Below, one piece after another: positions 8,946 through 15,538 of a stretch of DNA of 19,530 bases; positions within the stretch are counted from its first letter, which is position 1; the number at the start of each line of letters is the position of its first letter. The stretch is from Planctomycetota bacterium (GTDB taxonomy: Bacteria; Planctomycetota; Phycisphaerae; Sedimentisphaerales; SM23-30). A program made the position numbers and the translations under genes. The notes below the pieces were generated by a model. It was given only the letters and a program-made list of their open reading frames with translations. It was not told the DNA's origin and searched no databases. The stretch covers positions 1 to 19,530 of the forward strand of contig JAKQBU010000146.1 in NCBI GenBank assembly GCA_029573975.1, in the 5' to 3' direction.

Positions 8946-9105
8946 CGGTACTTATGAATGATCTTGGTCTGGAAACGGCAACCTGATCCTACCGTTCTTT
9001 TCCGAGTGTGGTTCAAGTAGGATTGTTTCTGGCGTACGGTTTTCCCTGCGGTTTTTGCAGAATGCCGAGCATATTGGAAAATCGTTCCTGGGCAAGCGAG
9101 TAATT

Positions 9106-10182
9106 ATGACGCACTGTTCCAAACGTTCTCGCAAGATTCTCCATGTGGCATTAGTCTATAATGCCGGTGCAGCACTTGTCCCGGATATTCCGGAAGATCG
9201 GGGCAGTTCCGCGGACCTCCGGCTTATGATTCGCCATATGGGCCGGGTACTGCGGTCCCTGGGGCATCGAGTTACCATTTTGCCGCTGGCCCATGACCTC
9301 TTTGCCTTTCAGCGTAAATTACGCCGTCTTAAACCTGATGTGGTTTTCAATCAATATGATGATGTAGTGCATGGTGCTCTCTACGAGATGCGGTTTGCTG
9401 CCATTGTGCGGATGATGGGATTTCCCCTCACCGGTTCGCCCGCCCTGGCTTTGGGCCTGAGCCGCTACAAACATACATCGGCCAGTCTCCTGAATGGTTT
9501 GGGCATTCCAGTTCCTCCCTGTACCGAGCTGCTGGAAAAAGTGGGTGATGTGGACCATTATAAATGGAAGTTCCCCTTGATTGTCCAGCCTAGCCAGGAA
9601 CATGCGGGAATCGGCCTGGATCGGGAATCGGTGGTAAAATCGAAAAAAGCTCTTCGGTACCAGGTTCGCCAAATCCTGCAGCATTATAATCAACCCGCGC
9701 TGGTTCAGCATTTCCTGCCTGGCCGGGAGTTCAATGTGGGTATTGTAGGGGGCAAACGCCTGCAACTCATGCCCCTGGCGGAGGTTTGCTATCAGCAATT
9801 ACCGCCGGAGGTCCCTCCCATCATGTCCTATGCGGCCAAATGGATTGAAACCTCGCTGGAGTATAAAAAGACATTTGTGATCTGTCCGGCGGAGGTAGAG
9901 CCTGAGCTGGAACGTCAGATTAATGATATCGCCTTACGTGCCTTTCGGGCGGTCGGTGCCTGGGGCTATGGCCGTGTCGATATTCGCCTCGACGAGGAGG
10001 GTATCCCCCGGGTTCTGGAGGTCAATTGCAATGCCTCTTTGGAGGATGGAGTTGGCCTGGCACGTTCTGCCAAAAAAGCAGGCATACCGTATCCCCAACT
10101 AATTCAGACGATTATCGATGCTGCATTGGAAGTCCGCCCTTACGACGTCAGCATTCCCATGCAGCCTTCCATACATGCGTAA
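9106..10182 (+). CDS. D-alanine-D-alanine ligase-like ATP-grasp enzyme
   Basis: 358 aa, cytoplasmic, no signal peptide. An ATP-grasp enzyme joins a carboxylate to an amine (or similar) through an acyl-phosphate. The start is put at 9106 because the fold's first strand (KILHVALVYN) follows directly. The same frame is open from an ATG at 9055, and neither start has a strong ribosome site. The N-terminal domain is ~10-120; the ATP-grasp domain is ~125-340. Metal ligands of the Ddl family are seen: D292 in RVDIRLDEEG, then E305 and N307 in VLEVNCNASL. The strand that normally offers a lysine to ATP (KP..) reads IVQPSQEHAGIGLD, with Q161 in its place. True Ddl is about 300-360 aa, but the divergence and the lack of cell-wall neighbours argue for a different amino-acid or peptide substrate. 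It converges on the metallopeptidase gene, whose product might act on the same compound (inference). Confidence 0.85.
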   Translation: MTHCSKRSRKILHVALVYNAGAALVPDIPEDRGSSADLRLMIRHMGRVLRSLGHRVTILPLAHDLFAFQRKLRRLKPDVVFNQYDDVVHGALYEMRFAAIVRMMGFPLTGSPALALGLSRYKHTSASLLNGLGIPVPPCTELLEKVGDVDHYKWKFPLIVQPSQEHAGIGLDRESVVKSKKALRYQVRQILQHYNQPALVQHFLPGREFNVGIVGGKRLQLMPLAEVCYQQLPPEVPPIMSYAAKWIETSLEYKKTFVICPAEVEPELERQINDIALRAFRAVGAWGYGRVDIRLDEEGIPRVLEVNCNASLEDGVGLARSAKKAGIPYPQLIQTIIDAALEVRPYDVSIPMQPSIHA

Positions 10183-10251
10183 TCAGTTACCTTCCGCCAG
10201 TAATGCCGGGTATGTTTTTCTGGTGGCTTGCCTGTCCATTTTCGCCGCATT

Positions 10252-11040
10252 TTAACTCGTTTGGGCATACGTTTTGATGCGACTGCGATAATAATCCGCC
10301 ACACATAGGGTCAGCTTGGACAGCGGCATAACAAGTTTTCCCCCTTTGCGTTTTGGCTCCTGAGTGCGAATTTGCCGCATTAGACGGTCCACATACCTTA
10401 ATTTCCGAATAGCCGGCCAATATCGGTATTTACGCCGCCAGCCGGACCGCGGAGTCAGCCACACAGCAAATGTCTCCGCAAAATCATCATCGGGGTGTTT
10501 CTGGGCGTAGGTATATCCGTAGGAATAACTGCAGATATGCCGAACGAAACTCCGACTCCAGGGATTTGGATAAAAAACTTCCCGATAAGGCCTGGAGAAG
10601 GAACCGAAAGTATCCTTCCAGCCGGGTTCTTCCCACAACCGGAAGGCATAATTGATTGCGTGACCGGTCTCATGACGCAGAAGCTGCATGATGGTTTGAC
10701 TGTCTTCCAGGCAGCCAGTTTCCTCTTTTTCGATACGCCAGAGCAGCGTGCTGGACAGATAAAAGGGAATGCCGATGATCGGAACCTGGTCCGGACAACC
10801 CCAGGAATCCGTCAGGTAGAGGGATGGCAGGTAATGGATACCCTTGGCCGACAGTTCTTTTTCTAATTGCCGGATAAACGGCTCTAAAGGAGAATCCTTG
10901 ATCCAAATTCTCAAATCACAAATACGGCTTTGCATAACTTTTCGTCGGACGGTTTCCCAGTCGCTGGACCACAACCAGGCCTTATCAGATCCCCATTGCT
11001 GTTTGCTGCGGTCTGCCATAACCATCTGTTTTTTCTCCAT
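10252..11040 (-). CDS. Putative zinc metallopeptidase (HETGH)
   Basis: 262 aa, no signal peptide, so probably cytoplasmic. The active-site helix LLRHETGHAINYAFRLWE gives zinc ligands H123 and H127 with catalytic E124. A second conserved-looking helix, HPDDDFAETFAVWLTP, offers E189 as third ligand, which is the gluzincin arrangement. I recognise it as the 'putative zinc-binding metallopeptidase' type of protein and not as a characterised family, so its substrate is unknown. The C-terminus is basic (RRKYRYWPAIRKLRY..KRKGGK). The ATG at 11040 has only a weak ribosome site; ATGs at residues 6 and 8 are alternatives and lose nothing of the domain. It is convergent with the ATP-grasp gene, 69 nt between stops. 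A ligase beside a peptidase suggests making and breaking an amide-linked product, but this is inference. Confidence 0.75.
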   Translation of the reverse strand: MEKKQMVMADRSKQQWGSDKAWLWSSDWETVRRKVMQSRICDLRIWIKDSPLEPFIRQLEKELSAKGIHYLPSLYLTDSWGCPDQVPIIGIPFYLSSTLLWRIEKEETGCLEDSQTIMQLLRHETGHAINYAFRLWEEPGWKDTFGSFSRPYREVFYPNPWSRSFVRHICSYSYGYTYAQKHPDDDFAETFAVWLTPRSGWRRKYRYWPAIRKLRYVDRLMRQIRTQEPKRKGGKLVMPLSKLTLCVADYYRSRIKTYAQTS

Positions 11041-11441
11041 TTATATCGAATACCCTGGGCATTTTCCCCAGCGTATGGAACCAAATCCTGTTCGGTCCCA
11101 AGCCATGGTACTGTTTTGGATAGACGGTTGCAAGCGGTACTTTGGTTATATTTGTATGTATTTGTCTATCAGGAACTTATGCAGTTTCTGCAAGCTAGTT
11201 CGTTGACGGCGCTCCATGGATTGCCCCTCGGAAACATCCTATTGAAAAAGGGAGAACGATTGGTAACTGGTTGTACTGCTTATACTAAACGGGCAATCCT
11301 TATTATGCAAAATCTGAATTGTCCAAAATCAAATCTTGGAAAAAATCTCTGCAAGAAATAAAAAAAAATTTAAAAAAGACAGATTGGGCACATATCTTAT
11401 GAATCGCTATAACCTTCAGTAGAAAAAATAGTTATAACTAC
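11041..11441. other. Non-coding stretch between metallopeptidase and tRNA-Val
   Basis: About 400 bp without a gene I can support. It includes a small inverted repeat, CTGGG (11055-11059) with CCCAG (11067-11071), in the presumed 5' leader of the metallopeptidase. A long A/T run lies at ~11360-11377. The last part (11417-11441) is a candidate terminator for the tRNA. I saw no confident promoter for the metallopeptidase. Confidence 0.5.
11417..11441 (-). terminator. Possible terminator after tRNA-Val
   Basis: Immediately after the tRNA 3' end on the minus strand, the palindrome TAGTTATAACTA (11440-11429) is followed by six T residues (11428-11423). An alternative pairing joins CAGTAG (11443-11438) with CTACTG (11422-11417). 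The stem is short and AU-rich, so it would be weak, but its position directly behind the tRNA favours a role in termination or 3' processing. Confidence 0.4.
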
Positions 11442-11515
11442 TGGGCGATATTGGACTTGAACCAACGGCCTCCTGCTTGTCGAGCAGGCGCTCTAGCCAA
11501 CTGAGCTAATCGCCC
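11442..11515 (-). tRNA. tRNA-Val(GAC)
   Basis: 74 nt including the discriminator A; no CCA is encoded. The acceptor arms GGGCGAT/ATCGCCC pair over 7 bp. The D stem is GCTC/GAGC, the anticodon stem CCTGC/GCAGG, the variable loop 5 nt, and the T arm GTTGG-TTCAAGT-CCAAT. The anticodon loop reads T-C-G-A-C-A-A, giving anticodon GAC (11481-11479), which reads valine codons GUC/GUU. Position 33 is C (complement of G11482), where almost all tRNAs have U. All else is canonical. The opposite strand is not a tRNA, because the D and T arms read correctly only on the minus strand. The gene lies 46 nt after the deacetylase stop on the same strand and may share its transcript. Confidence 0.93.
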
Positions 11516-11520
11516 ATTAT

Positions 11521-11559
11521 TTTCAGCCAGCCGTAACTATATCTGGTTACCGGCTGAAA
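11521..11559 (-). terminator. Bulged hairpin directly after the deacetylase stop codon
   Basis: TTTCAGCC (11521-11528) pairs with GGCTGAAA (11552-11559), and GTAAC (11533-11537) pairs with GTTAC (11546-11550). A bulge on one side and an 8-nt loop complete it, giving about 13 bp in all. It starts 1 nt beyond the stop. There is no U-run on either strand, so it is not a classic intrinsic terminator. It could be a 3'-end stabiliser, or a barrier or processing signal between the mRNA and the tRNA. Confidence 0.45.
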
Positions 11560-11560
11560 G

Positions 11561-12523
11561 TCAAACTGTTATTCCCTGCCTTTCCGGATTTTCATCTTCG
11601 GAAAAACGATTCGGCGAAAGGGCAAAAATCTCATAATTCTGATCACAGCCGCACAATTGATAGCTTTTCAACCCCTGCAAGTTCGCCATAACCTGGGAAA
11701 CGGTGCCAAAAGCATAATGACGCAGTAGATATTGCAGTTTTCGCTGGGTGGAGTTCAGACCGACGTAATATTTGAACCGTTTTTTGAGCGGCAGCGGCAG
11801 ACGCGGCTGGTCCGGATTGATTTCGCGTGGGTGGATATAGGTCATAACCGGCCGCTGGGCGTTATGGTTCTGCCGGATGCCATATTCGATAAAAGGCATG
11901 GGGAAGAAACGCAGATACCCACCCCCGGAAAAGGGCATGGCCCTACCCAGGCATTTCATGACGGAAACCGGAAAAACTTGTAGCGGCCCGGATTCGGTGT
12001 GCAGAAGAAAGGGATCGGGGGACAAATTCTCGACACCGCCATGATCGCGCGGGGCGGGGACAATGGAAACATCGATTCGGATTCCCTCCTCCACCAAAAT
12101 ATGGTAGGCCCAGAAACATTGCCGTTTCATGGAGAAGCCCGGAGCACGGAAACAAAGCACCTCCTGCCCGCTGATTTCCTGCAAAATTTTCCGGCAGCGG
12201 CGTATTTCTTCCCGAAACTGGGCGGCAGACTGTTCATAGATCAGCCGATGGTAATAGCCGTGGCAGCCGATTTCATGCCCCTGCTCACTGATTCGCCGGA
12301 TCAGCCGGGGATATTTCTCCGCCAGCCAGCCAATCGCTAGGAACGTCCCCTTGGTACCCGCTTCGCCGAGCATTGCCAGCAGCAACTCGGTATCCTTTTC
12401 CACGCATACTGGGGCCTGATCCCAGGTTGCCGGATCATCATAGGGAGTATTCACACCGCAGATATGAAACCATTCCTCCAGATCCACACAAAAGGCGTTC
12501 AGGGGACGAACGGGGCTAATCAT
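11561..12523 (-). CDS. Polysaccharide deacetylase, NodB fold with DUF3473-type C-terminus
   Basis: 320 aa. There is no signal peptide, so it should act in the cytoplasm on a polysaccharide precursor. The NodB fold spans ~8-230: motif 1 FCVDLEEWFH with D14 as expected base, and the zinc ligands in motif 2 GCHGYYH (H88, H92, with D14). Motif 3 is RAPGFS (R126) and motif 5 TYIHPRE (H231). The ~235-285 tail (PRLPLPLKKRFKYYVGLNSTQRKLQYLL) matches the DUF3473 extension of deacetylases found in exosortase/PEP-CTERM exopolysaccharide loci. All catalytic residues are present. It should remove N-acetyl (or O-acetyl) from a sugar. The ATG at 12523 overlaps the upstream acyltransferase gene by 8 nt (ATGATTAG), which points to coupled translation and a joint task: one enzyme removes an acyl group, the other adds one (inference). 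Confidence 0.92.
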   Translation of the reverse strand: MISPVRPLNAFCVDLEEWFHICGVNTPYDDPATWDQAPVCVEKDTELLLAMLGEAGTKGTFLAIGWLAEKYPRLIRRISEQGHEIGCHGYYHRLIYEQSAAQFREEIRRCRKILQEISGQEVLCFRAPGFSMKRQCFWAYHILVEEGIRIDVSIVPAPRDHGGVENLSPDPFLLHTESGPLQVFPVSVMKCLGRAMPFSGGGYLRFFPMPFIEYGIRQNHNAQRPVMTYIHPREINPDQPRLPLPLKKRFKYYVGLNSTQRKLQYLLRHYAFGTVSQVMANLQGLKSYQLCGCDQNYEIFALSPNRFSEDENPERQGITV

Positions 12524-13547
12524 GGTTCATTTCCCCTTCCTCCGGGCGAGGGAAACGTTTAATTACCCTGGCAGGATTGCCCGCCACCATACTGTACGCG
12601 GGAACATTATTCACCACCACCGCACCGCTGGCGACAATAGCAGCCTTGCCGACGGTGACACCGGGCATAATCACGGAATTCACCCCGATGAAACAATGAT
12701 CTTCCAGCACGACCGGCTTACTAACCGCTGGCGCAAGGCCCGTCTGCCGTAGATAATGCGGGCCTTTAATATGTGTCATAATGACAGCGTGGGCCGTGAT
12801 ACGGACGTCATTCCCGATGGTGATTTTTTCGGGATAGGCCGTTTCCAGCAGGGCCGTGGGATCGATAAAGCAATCACTGCCCATGCGAACACCGCGTAAC
12901 CGGTGCAGCCAGAGAATTACTCCCCGCGGCGCCCAGCAGACCAGGTTGCCCAACAGATAATTCCAAAAAAAATAATTGCACGCCAGCCAGAGAATCCCTT
13001 TGCCGCGGTCACGGGCGGAACTGCGGGCATCGAAAAGCAAGCCTTTCCTGGGCGGTGGGACTGTTTGAGTTACAGGTGGGACCGACGATGAAGCAGCCTG
13101 CGGTTGTGGTTCCCGCGGTTTTTGCACACCATTCAAAAACCGGATGACATCCGCCTCCCGCACCAGCCCAATCCCCTCAAATACCTGCGGATCGATCCCC
13201 GCGCGTTCGATACGTTGGTGAGCTTTTTGCGAAAACTGCTGGCCCACCGCCGCCACTGTCGATAGCATCTCCTCTGTTTTTGACACAGACCTTCCATTCA
13301 CAGGCTGGGCCAGTACGTATCCTACCACTTCGCCAACGGCCACATCGGCACCTTCCGGCTGCTGAATTTCCAGATATCCATCCGCCGCCGCTTCGATATC
13401 ATTGACTGCTTTGGAGGTCTCAAAACTCAGCAGCCTTTCCCCTGCCTGCACCCGGCTGCCGCTGGGATGATACCATTTCACCAGGGTAACAAAATCATCA
13501 TTCACCGTTTCCCGCGGTATGGTTATTTCTATATCCGCATTCACCAT
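12516..13547 (-). CDS. Lipoyl domain - E1/E3-binding domain - hexapeptide acyltransferase fusion
   Basis: 343 aa. The ATG at 13547 has GGAG 6 nt upstream. Residues 1-80 are a 2-oxoacid-dehydrogenase lipoyl domain, with the lipoylation lysine K46 in LLSFETSKAVNDIEA. Residues ~105-140 (FSQKAHQRIERAGIDPQVFE..GLVREADVIRFL) match the peripheral-subunit-binding domain that docks E1 or E3. A Pro/Gln-rich swinging linker follows (~141-168). The usual E2 catalytic domain (its HxxxDG motif) is absent. In its place, after a hydrophobic segment (~184-213, perhaps membrane-associated), residues ~215-332 form a left-handed beta-helix acyltransferase of the WbbJ/maltose-acetyltransferase type: ITIGNDVRITAHAVIMTH (H259 likely catalytic), CFIGVNSVIMPGVTVG, AIVASGAVVV, AGNPARVI. 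I infer transfer of a lipoyl-bound acyl group, directly or through CoA, to a sugar. The gene lies between E1 and a polysaccharide deacetylase. Confidence 0.9.
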   Translation of the reverse strand: MVNADIEITIPRETVNDDFVTLVKWYHPSGSRVQAGERLLSFETSKAVNDIEAAADGYLEIQQPEGADVAVGEVVGYVLAQPVNGRSVSKTEEMLSTVAAVGQQFSQKAHQRIERAGIDPQVFEGIGLVREADVIRFLNGVQKPREPQPQAASSSVPPVTQTVPPPRKGLLFDARSSARDRGKGILWLACNYFFWNYLLGNLVCWAPRGVILWLHRLRGVRMGSDCFIDPTALLETAYPEKITIGNDVRITAHAVIMTHIKGPHYLRQTGLAPAVSKPVVLEDHCFIGVNSVIMPGVTVGKAAIVASGAVVVNNVPAYSMVAGNPARVIKRFPRPEEGEMNHD

Positions 13548-15525
13548 TCATCTCCAATATGTTACGAACTATGCTTTTGGCATCCGGTAATACTTTTTCT
13601 TCCAGCGGCCGGGAGGCTGGGATTGGGCCGGGCCAGGCAGCCAGCCGGCGGCAGCGAACCCCGGCAAAACGTTCCGCCACCTGTGCGAGAATCTCGCTGG
13701 ACAACGATACAAAACCCTGCCCTTCTTCCACCACCAGCAATCGGCCGGTTATGGCCAGACTATCGGCCAGAAAATTCACATCCAGCGGATACAACTGGGT
13801 CGGGAAAAATACATCAGCGATCATCTCATGACGTTGAAACAGGATTTCACCCGCCTTTTCCGCTTCCAGCGACATCCCCCCCAGGGCCAGAATCGTCACA
13901 TCCGCCCTGCCTTCGGGACGCAGCCAGGCGGTGGGGAACCGCTCATGAGAGAAGAAAAGACGATACCCGGCGGGCGGCTCCGAATGAGCATACTGCCCAT
14001 ACAACATTTTATTCTCAATCACCAGCGTCGGTTTATCAACCGAGGTAATCAGGTCCCGATAGAGCAGGTAAGGGCAATACCGATGATGAAGGCAAAGCAC
14101 CTGTGTACCCGGCACACCCAGAAAATGTTTCTCCAGGGACTGGCTATGGGTCGGACCATATCCGCGCCGGCCTCCCATCGGGGTTCGCAACACCAGGGGA
14201 ACCCGCACCTGATGATTATACATCCCCTGAAACTTGGCGGCGTGATTGATCCACTGATCCGCCGCCAGCGTCAAAAAATCACCGAACATGATTTCCACAA
14301 CAGCGATATGACCTGCCAGAGCCAGGCCGTTGCCGATTCCGGTAATGGCCGCCTCGCTGATGGGGGTATTCCGGACGCGATCGGGATATTTTTCACTCAA
14401 CCCGGCCGTCACCTTGAAAGCCCCGCCATAGGGATCTTCAATATCTTCACCCAGTAAAATAACATTGGACTTGCGGGCCAGGGCCTCTTCCAGTGCCTGA
14501 CGAATCGCCGCTGCCACCTTCATTTTTTCAAACGAAAGGGGATGCCAATCGACAGGCTGCGAAAAAACCAGTTCGCTGCTATCGCCAAGCTCGGCAACTG
14601 GTGCGGATTCCGCCTGCGCCACCGCCCGATCCAGCCGCTGCTGAATTTCATCCGTCATTTCCTGCAAAATCGGATCCTCACCATTTTGCTTTTGAATCAC
14701 CTCCAGTGGGTCCCGCTGCCAATACGCGCGGACTTCCTGCTGGTCCCGATGATCATCCCCCTTGGAATGAGCCATTAACCGGTAGGTATCCACCTGATGA
14801 AAAATGGGTAGGCCGCTGGAACGGACCATCTCCGCCGATTCTGCCATATCCGAAAGCAGTTTGGGCCAGTTCCAGCTATCGCTGTGGCGGGTATGGATTC
14901 CAAAGGCTCGAAACCGGGCTGTAATTTCGCCGGAAAGGCTCTGTACTTGCGGGGTGGACTGGGCATACAGATTATTTTCCAGCACCACCAGCAGCGGCAA
15001 TTGCCATTTGGCGGCGATATTCATCGTCTCATATACAACACCTTCCCCCAAAGTCCCATCTCCTATAAATACCACGGAGATAGCCCGGTTGTTACGCTGT
15101 TTTTGAGCCAGGGCCAGCCCTGCCGCCACCGGCATCATTCCACCCTGGATTCCATTGGAATAAAAATGATTCCGTTGCAAATGCTGGCTGCCGCCCAGCC
15201 CGGCGCATATCCCCGTGCTTTTGCCCATGATTTCTGCGATCAGACCTTCCATATCACCAGCATAAGCCAAAAAGTGGCCGTGACAGCGATGGTTGGAAAA
15301 AACTACATCGTCTTCGCGCAGCGCCCGGCCCACCGCCACCGCTACGAATTCCTGTCCGATACAGGTATGGACCGTACCCTGGAGTTTTCCTTCCCCAAAT
15401 AGCTGGAGCAGCCGTTGTTCGGTCAAACGAATGGTCAGAGCCTGCTTCACCACCGGCAGACAGGTTTTCCACATCTGACCATCCTGAAGTGTGGATAAAT
15501 CTTTCTGATTTTTTTCTAAATCCAT
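13498..15525 (-). CDS. Thiamine-diphosphate 2-oxoacid dehydrogenase E1, alpha and beta subunits fused
   Basis: 675 aa from the ATG at 15525 (AAGGAT and AGG upstream); an in-frame TTG at 15552 would overlap the previous gene. Alpha part ~20-315: TVHTCIGQE, SNHRCHGHFLAYAG, and the ThDP/Mg motif G155-D156-G157 ... N184-N185. Beta part ~330-660: ILLGEDIEDPYGG (E360), ISEAAITGIGNGLAL, MGGRRGYGPTHSQS (H460), VVEEGQ, and the closing ASRPLEEKVLP. It would decarboxylate a 2-oxoacid (pyruvate or a branched-chain acid, not decidable here) and reductively acylate a lipoyl group. The obvious acceptor is K46 of the next gene's product. No E3 and no normal E2 are present in the window. The last 16 codons overlap the lipoyl-acyltransferase gene by 50 nt, and 13 nt separate it from the secreted protein upstream. 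Confidence 0.93.
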   Translation of the reverse strand: MDLEKNQKDLSTLQDGQMWKTCLPVVKQALTIRLTEQRLLQLFGEGKLQGTVHTCIGQEFVAVAVGRALREDDVVFSNHRCHGHFLAYAGDMEGLIAEIMGKSTGICAGLGGSQHLQRNHFYSNGIQGGMMPVAAGLALAQKQRNNRAISVVFIGDGTLGEGVVYETMNIAAKWQLPLLVVLENNLYAQSTPQVQSLSGEITARFRAFGIHTRHSDSWNWPKLLSDMAESAEMVRSSGLPIFHQVDTYRLMAHSKGDDHRDQQEVRAYWQRDPLEVIQKQNGEDPILQEMTDEIQQRLDRAVAQAESAPVAELGDSSELVFSQPVDWHPLSFEKMKVAAAIRQALEEALARKSNVILLGEDIEDPYGGAFKVTAGLSEKYPDRVRNTPISEAAITGIGNGLALAGHIAVVEIMFGDFLTLAADQWINHAAKFQGMYNHQVRVPLVLRTPMGGRRGYGPTHSQSLEKHFLGVPGTQVLCLHHRYCPYLLYRDLITSVDKPTLVIENKMLYGQYAHSEPPAGYRLFFSHERFPTAWLRPEGRADVTILALGGMSLEAEKAGEILFQRHEMIADVFFPTQLYPLDVNFLADSLAITGRLLVVEEGQGFVSLSSEILAQVAERFAGVRCRRLAAWPGPIPASRPLEEKVLPDAKSIVRNILEMNGECGYRNNHTAGNGE

Positions 15526-15538
15526 ACGCCTGCGATCC

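Larger units (their letters stand above)
8546..9105. other. Divergent intergenic control region (560 bp, AT-rich)
   Basis: There is no convincing gene between the LacI-family start and the ATP-grasp start. The left half (8546-8760) is strongly AT-rich and holds the inverted repeat described separately. The right half holds a consensus-like promoter reading right (8917-8945). Its transcript would carry an untranslated leader of about 150 nt, in which ATCCTAC (8986-8992) can pair with GTAGGAT (9017-9023) across a 24-nt loop. I recognise no known riboswitch class in it. Confidence 0.6.

Noticed and set aside
8954..8986. 10-codon leader peptide (MNDLGLETAT) just after the promoter
   Set aside because: It has no ribosome site, begins almost at the predicted transcript start, and shows no run of a regulatory amino acid.
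10194..10226. CCGCCAG/CTGGTGG hairpin between the convergent genes as a two-way terminator
   Set aside because: The loop is 19 nt, the stem only 7 bp with one wobble, and no U-run follows on either strand.
10930..11361. Plus-strand frame of 143 codons reaching into the gap before the tRNA
   Set aside because: Its first quarter is antisense to the metallopeptidase and the rest has no domain or ribosome site.
11472..11488. Plus-strand tRNA-Asp(GTC), since the opposite loop TTGTCGA has T33 and GTC
   Set aside because: The D-arm and T-arm consensus sequences read correctly only on the minus strand, so the tRNA is Val(GAC).
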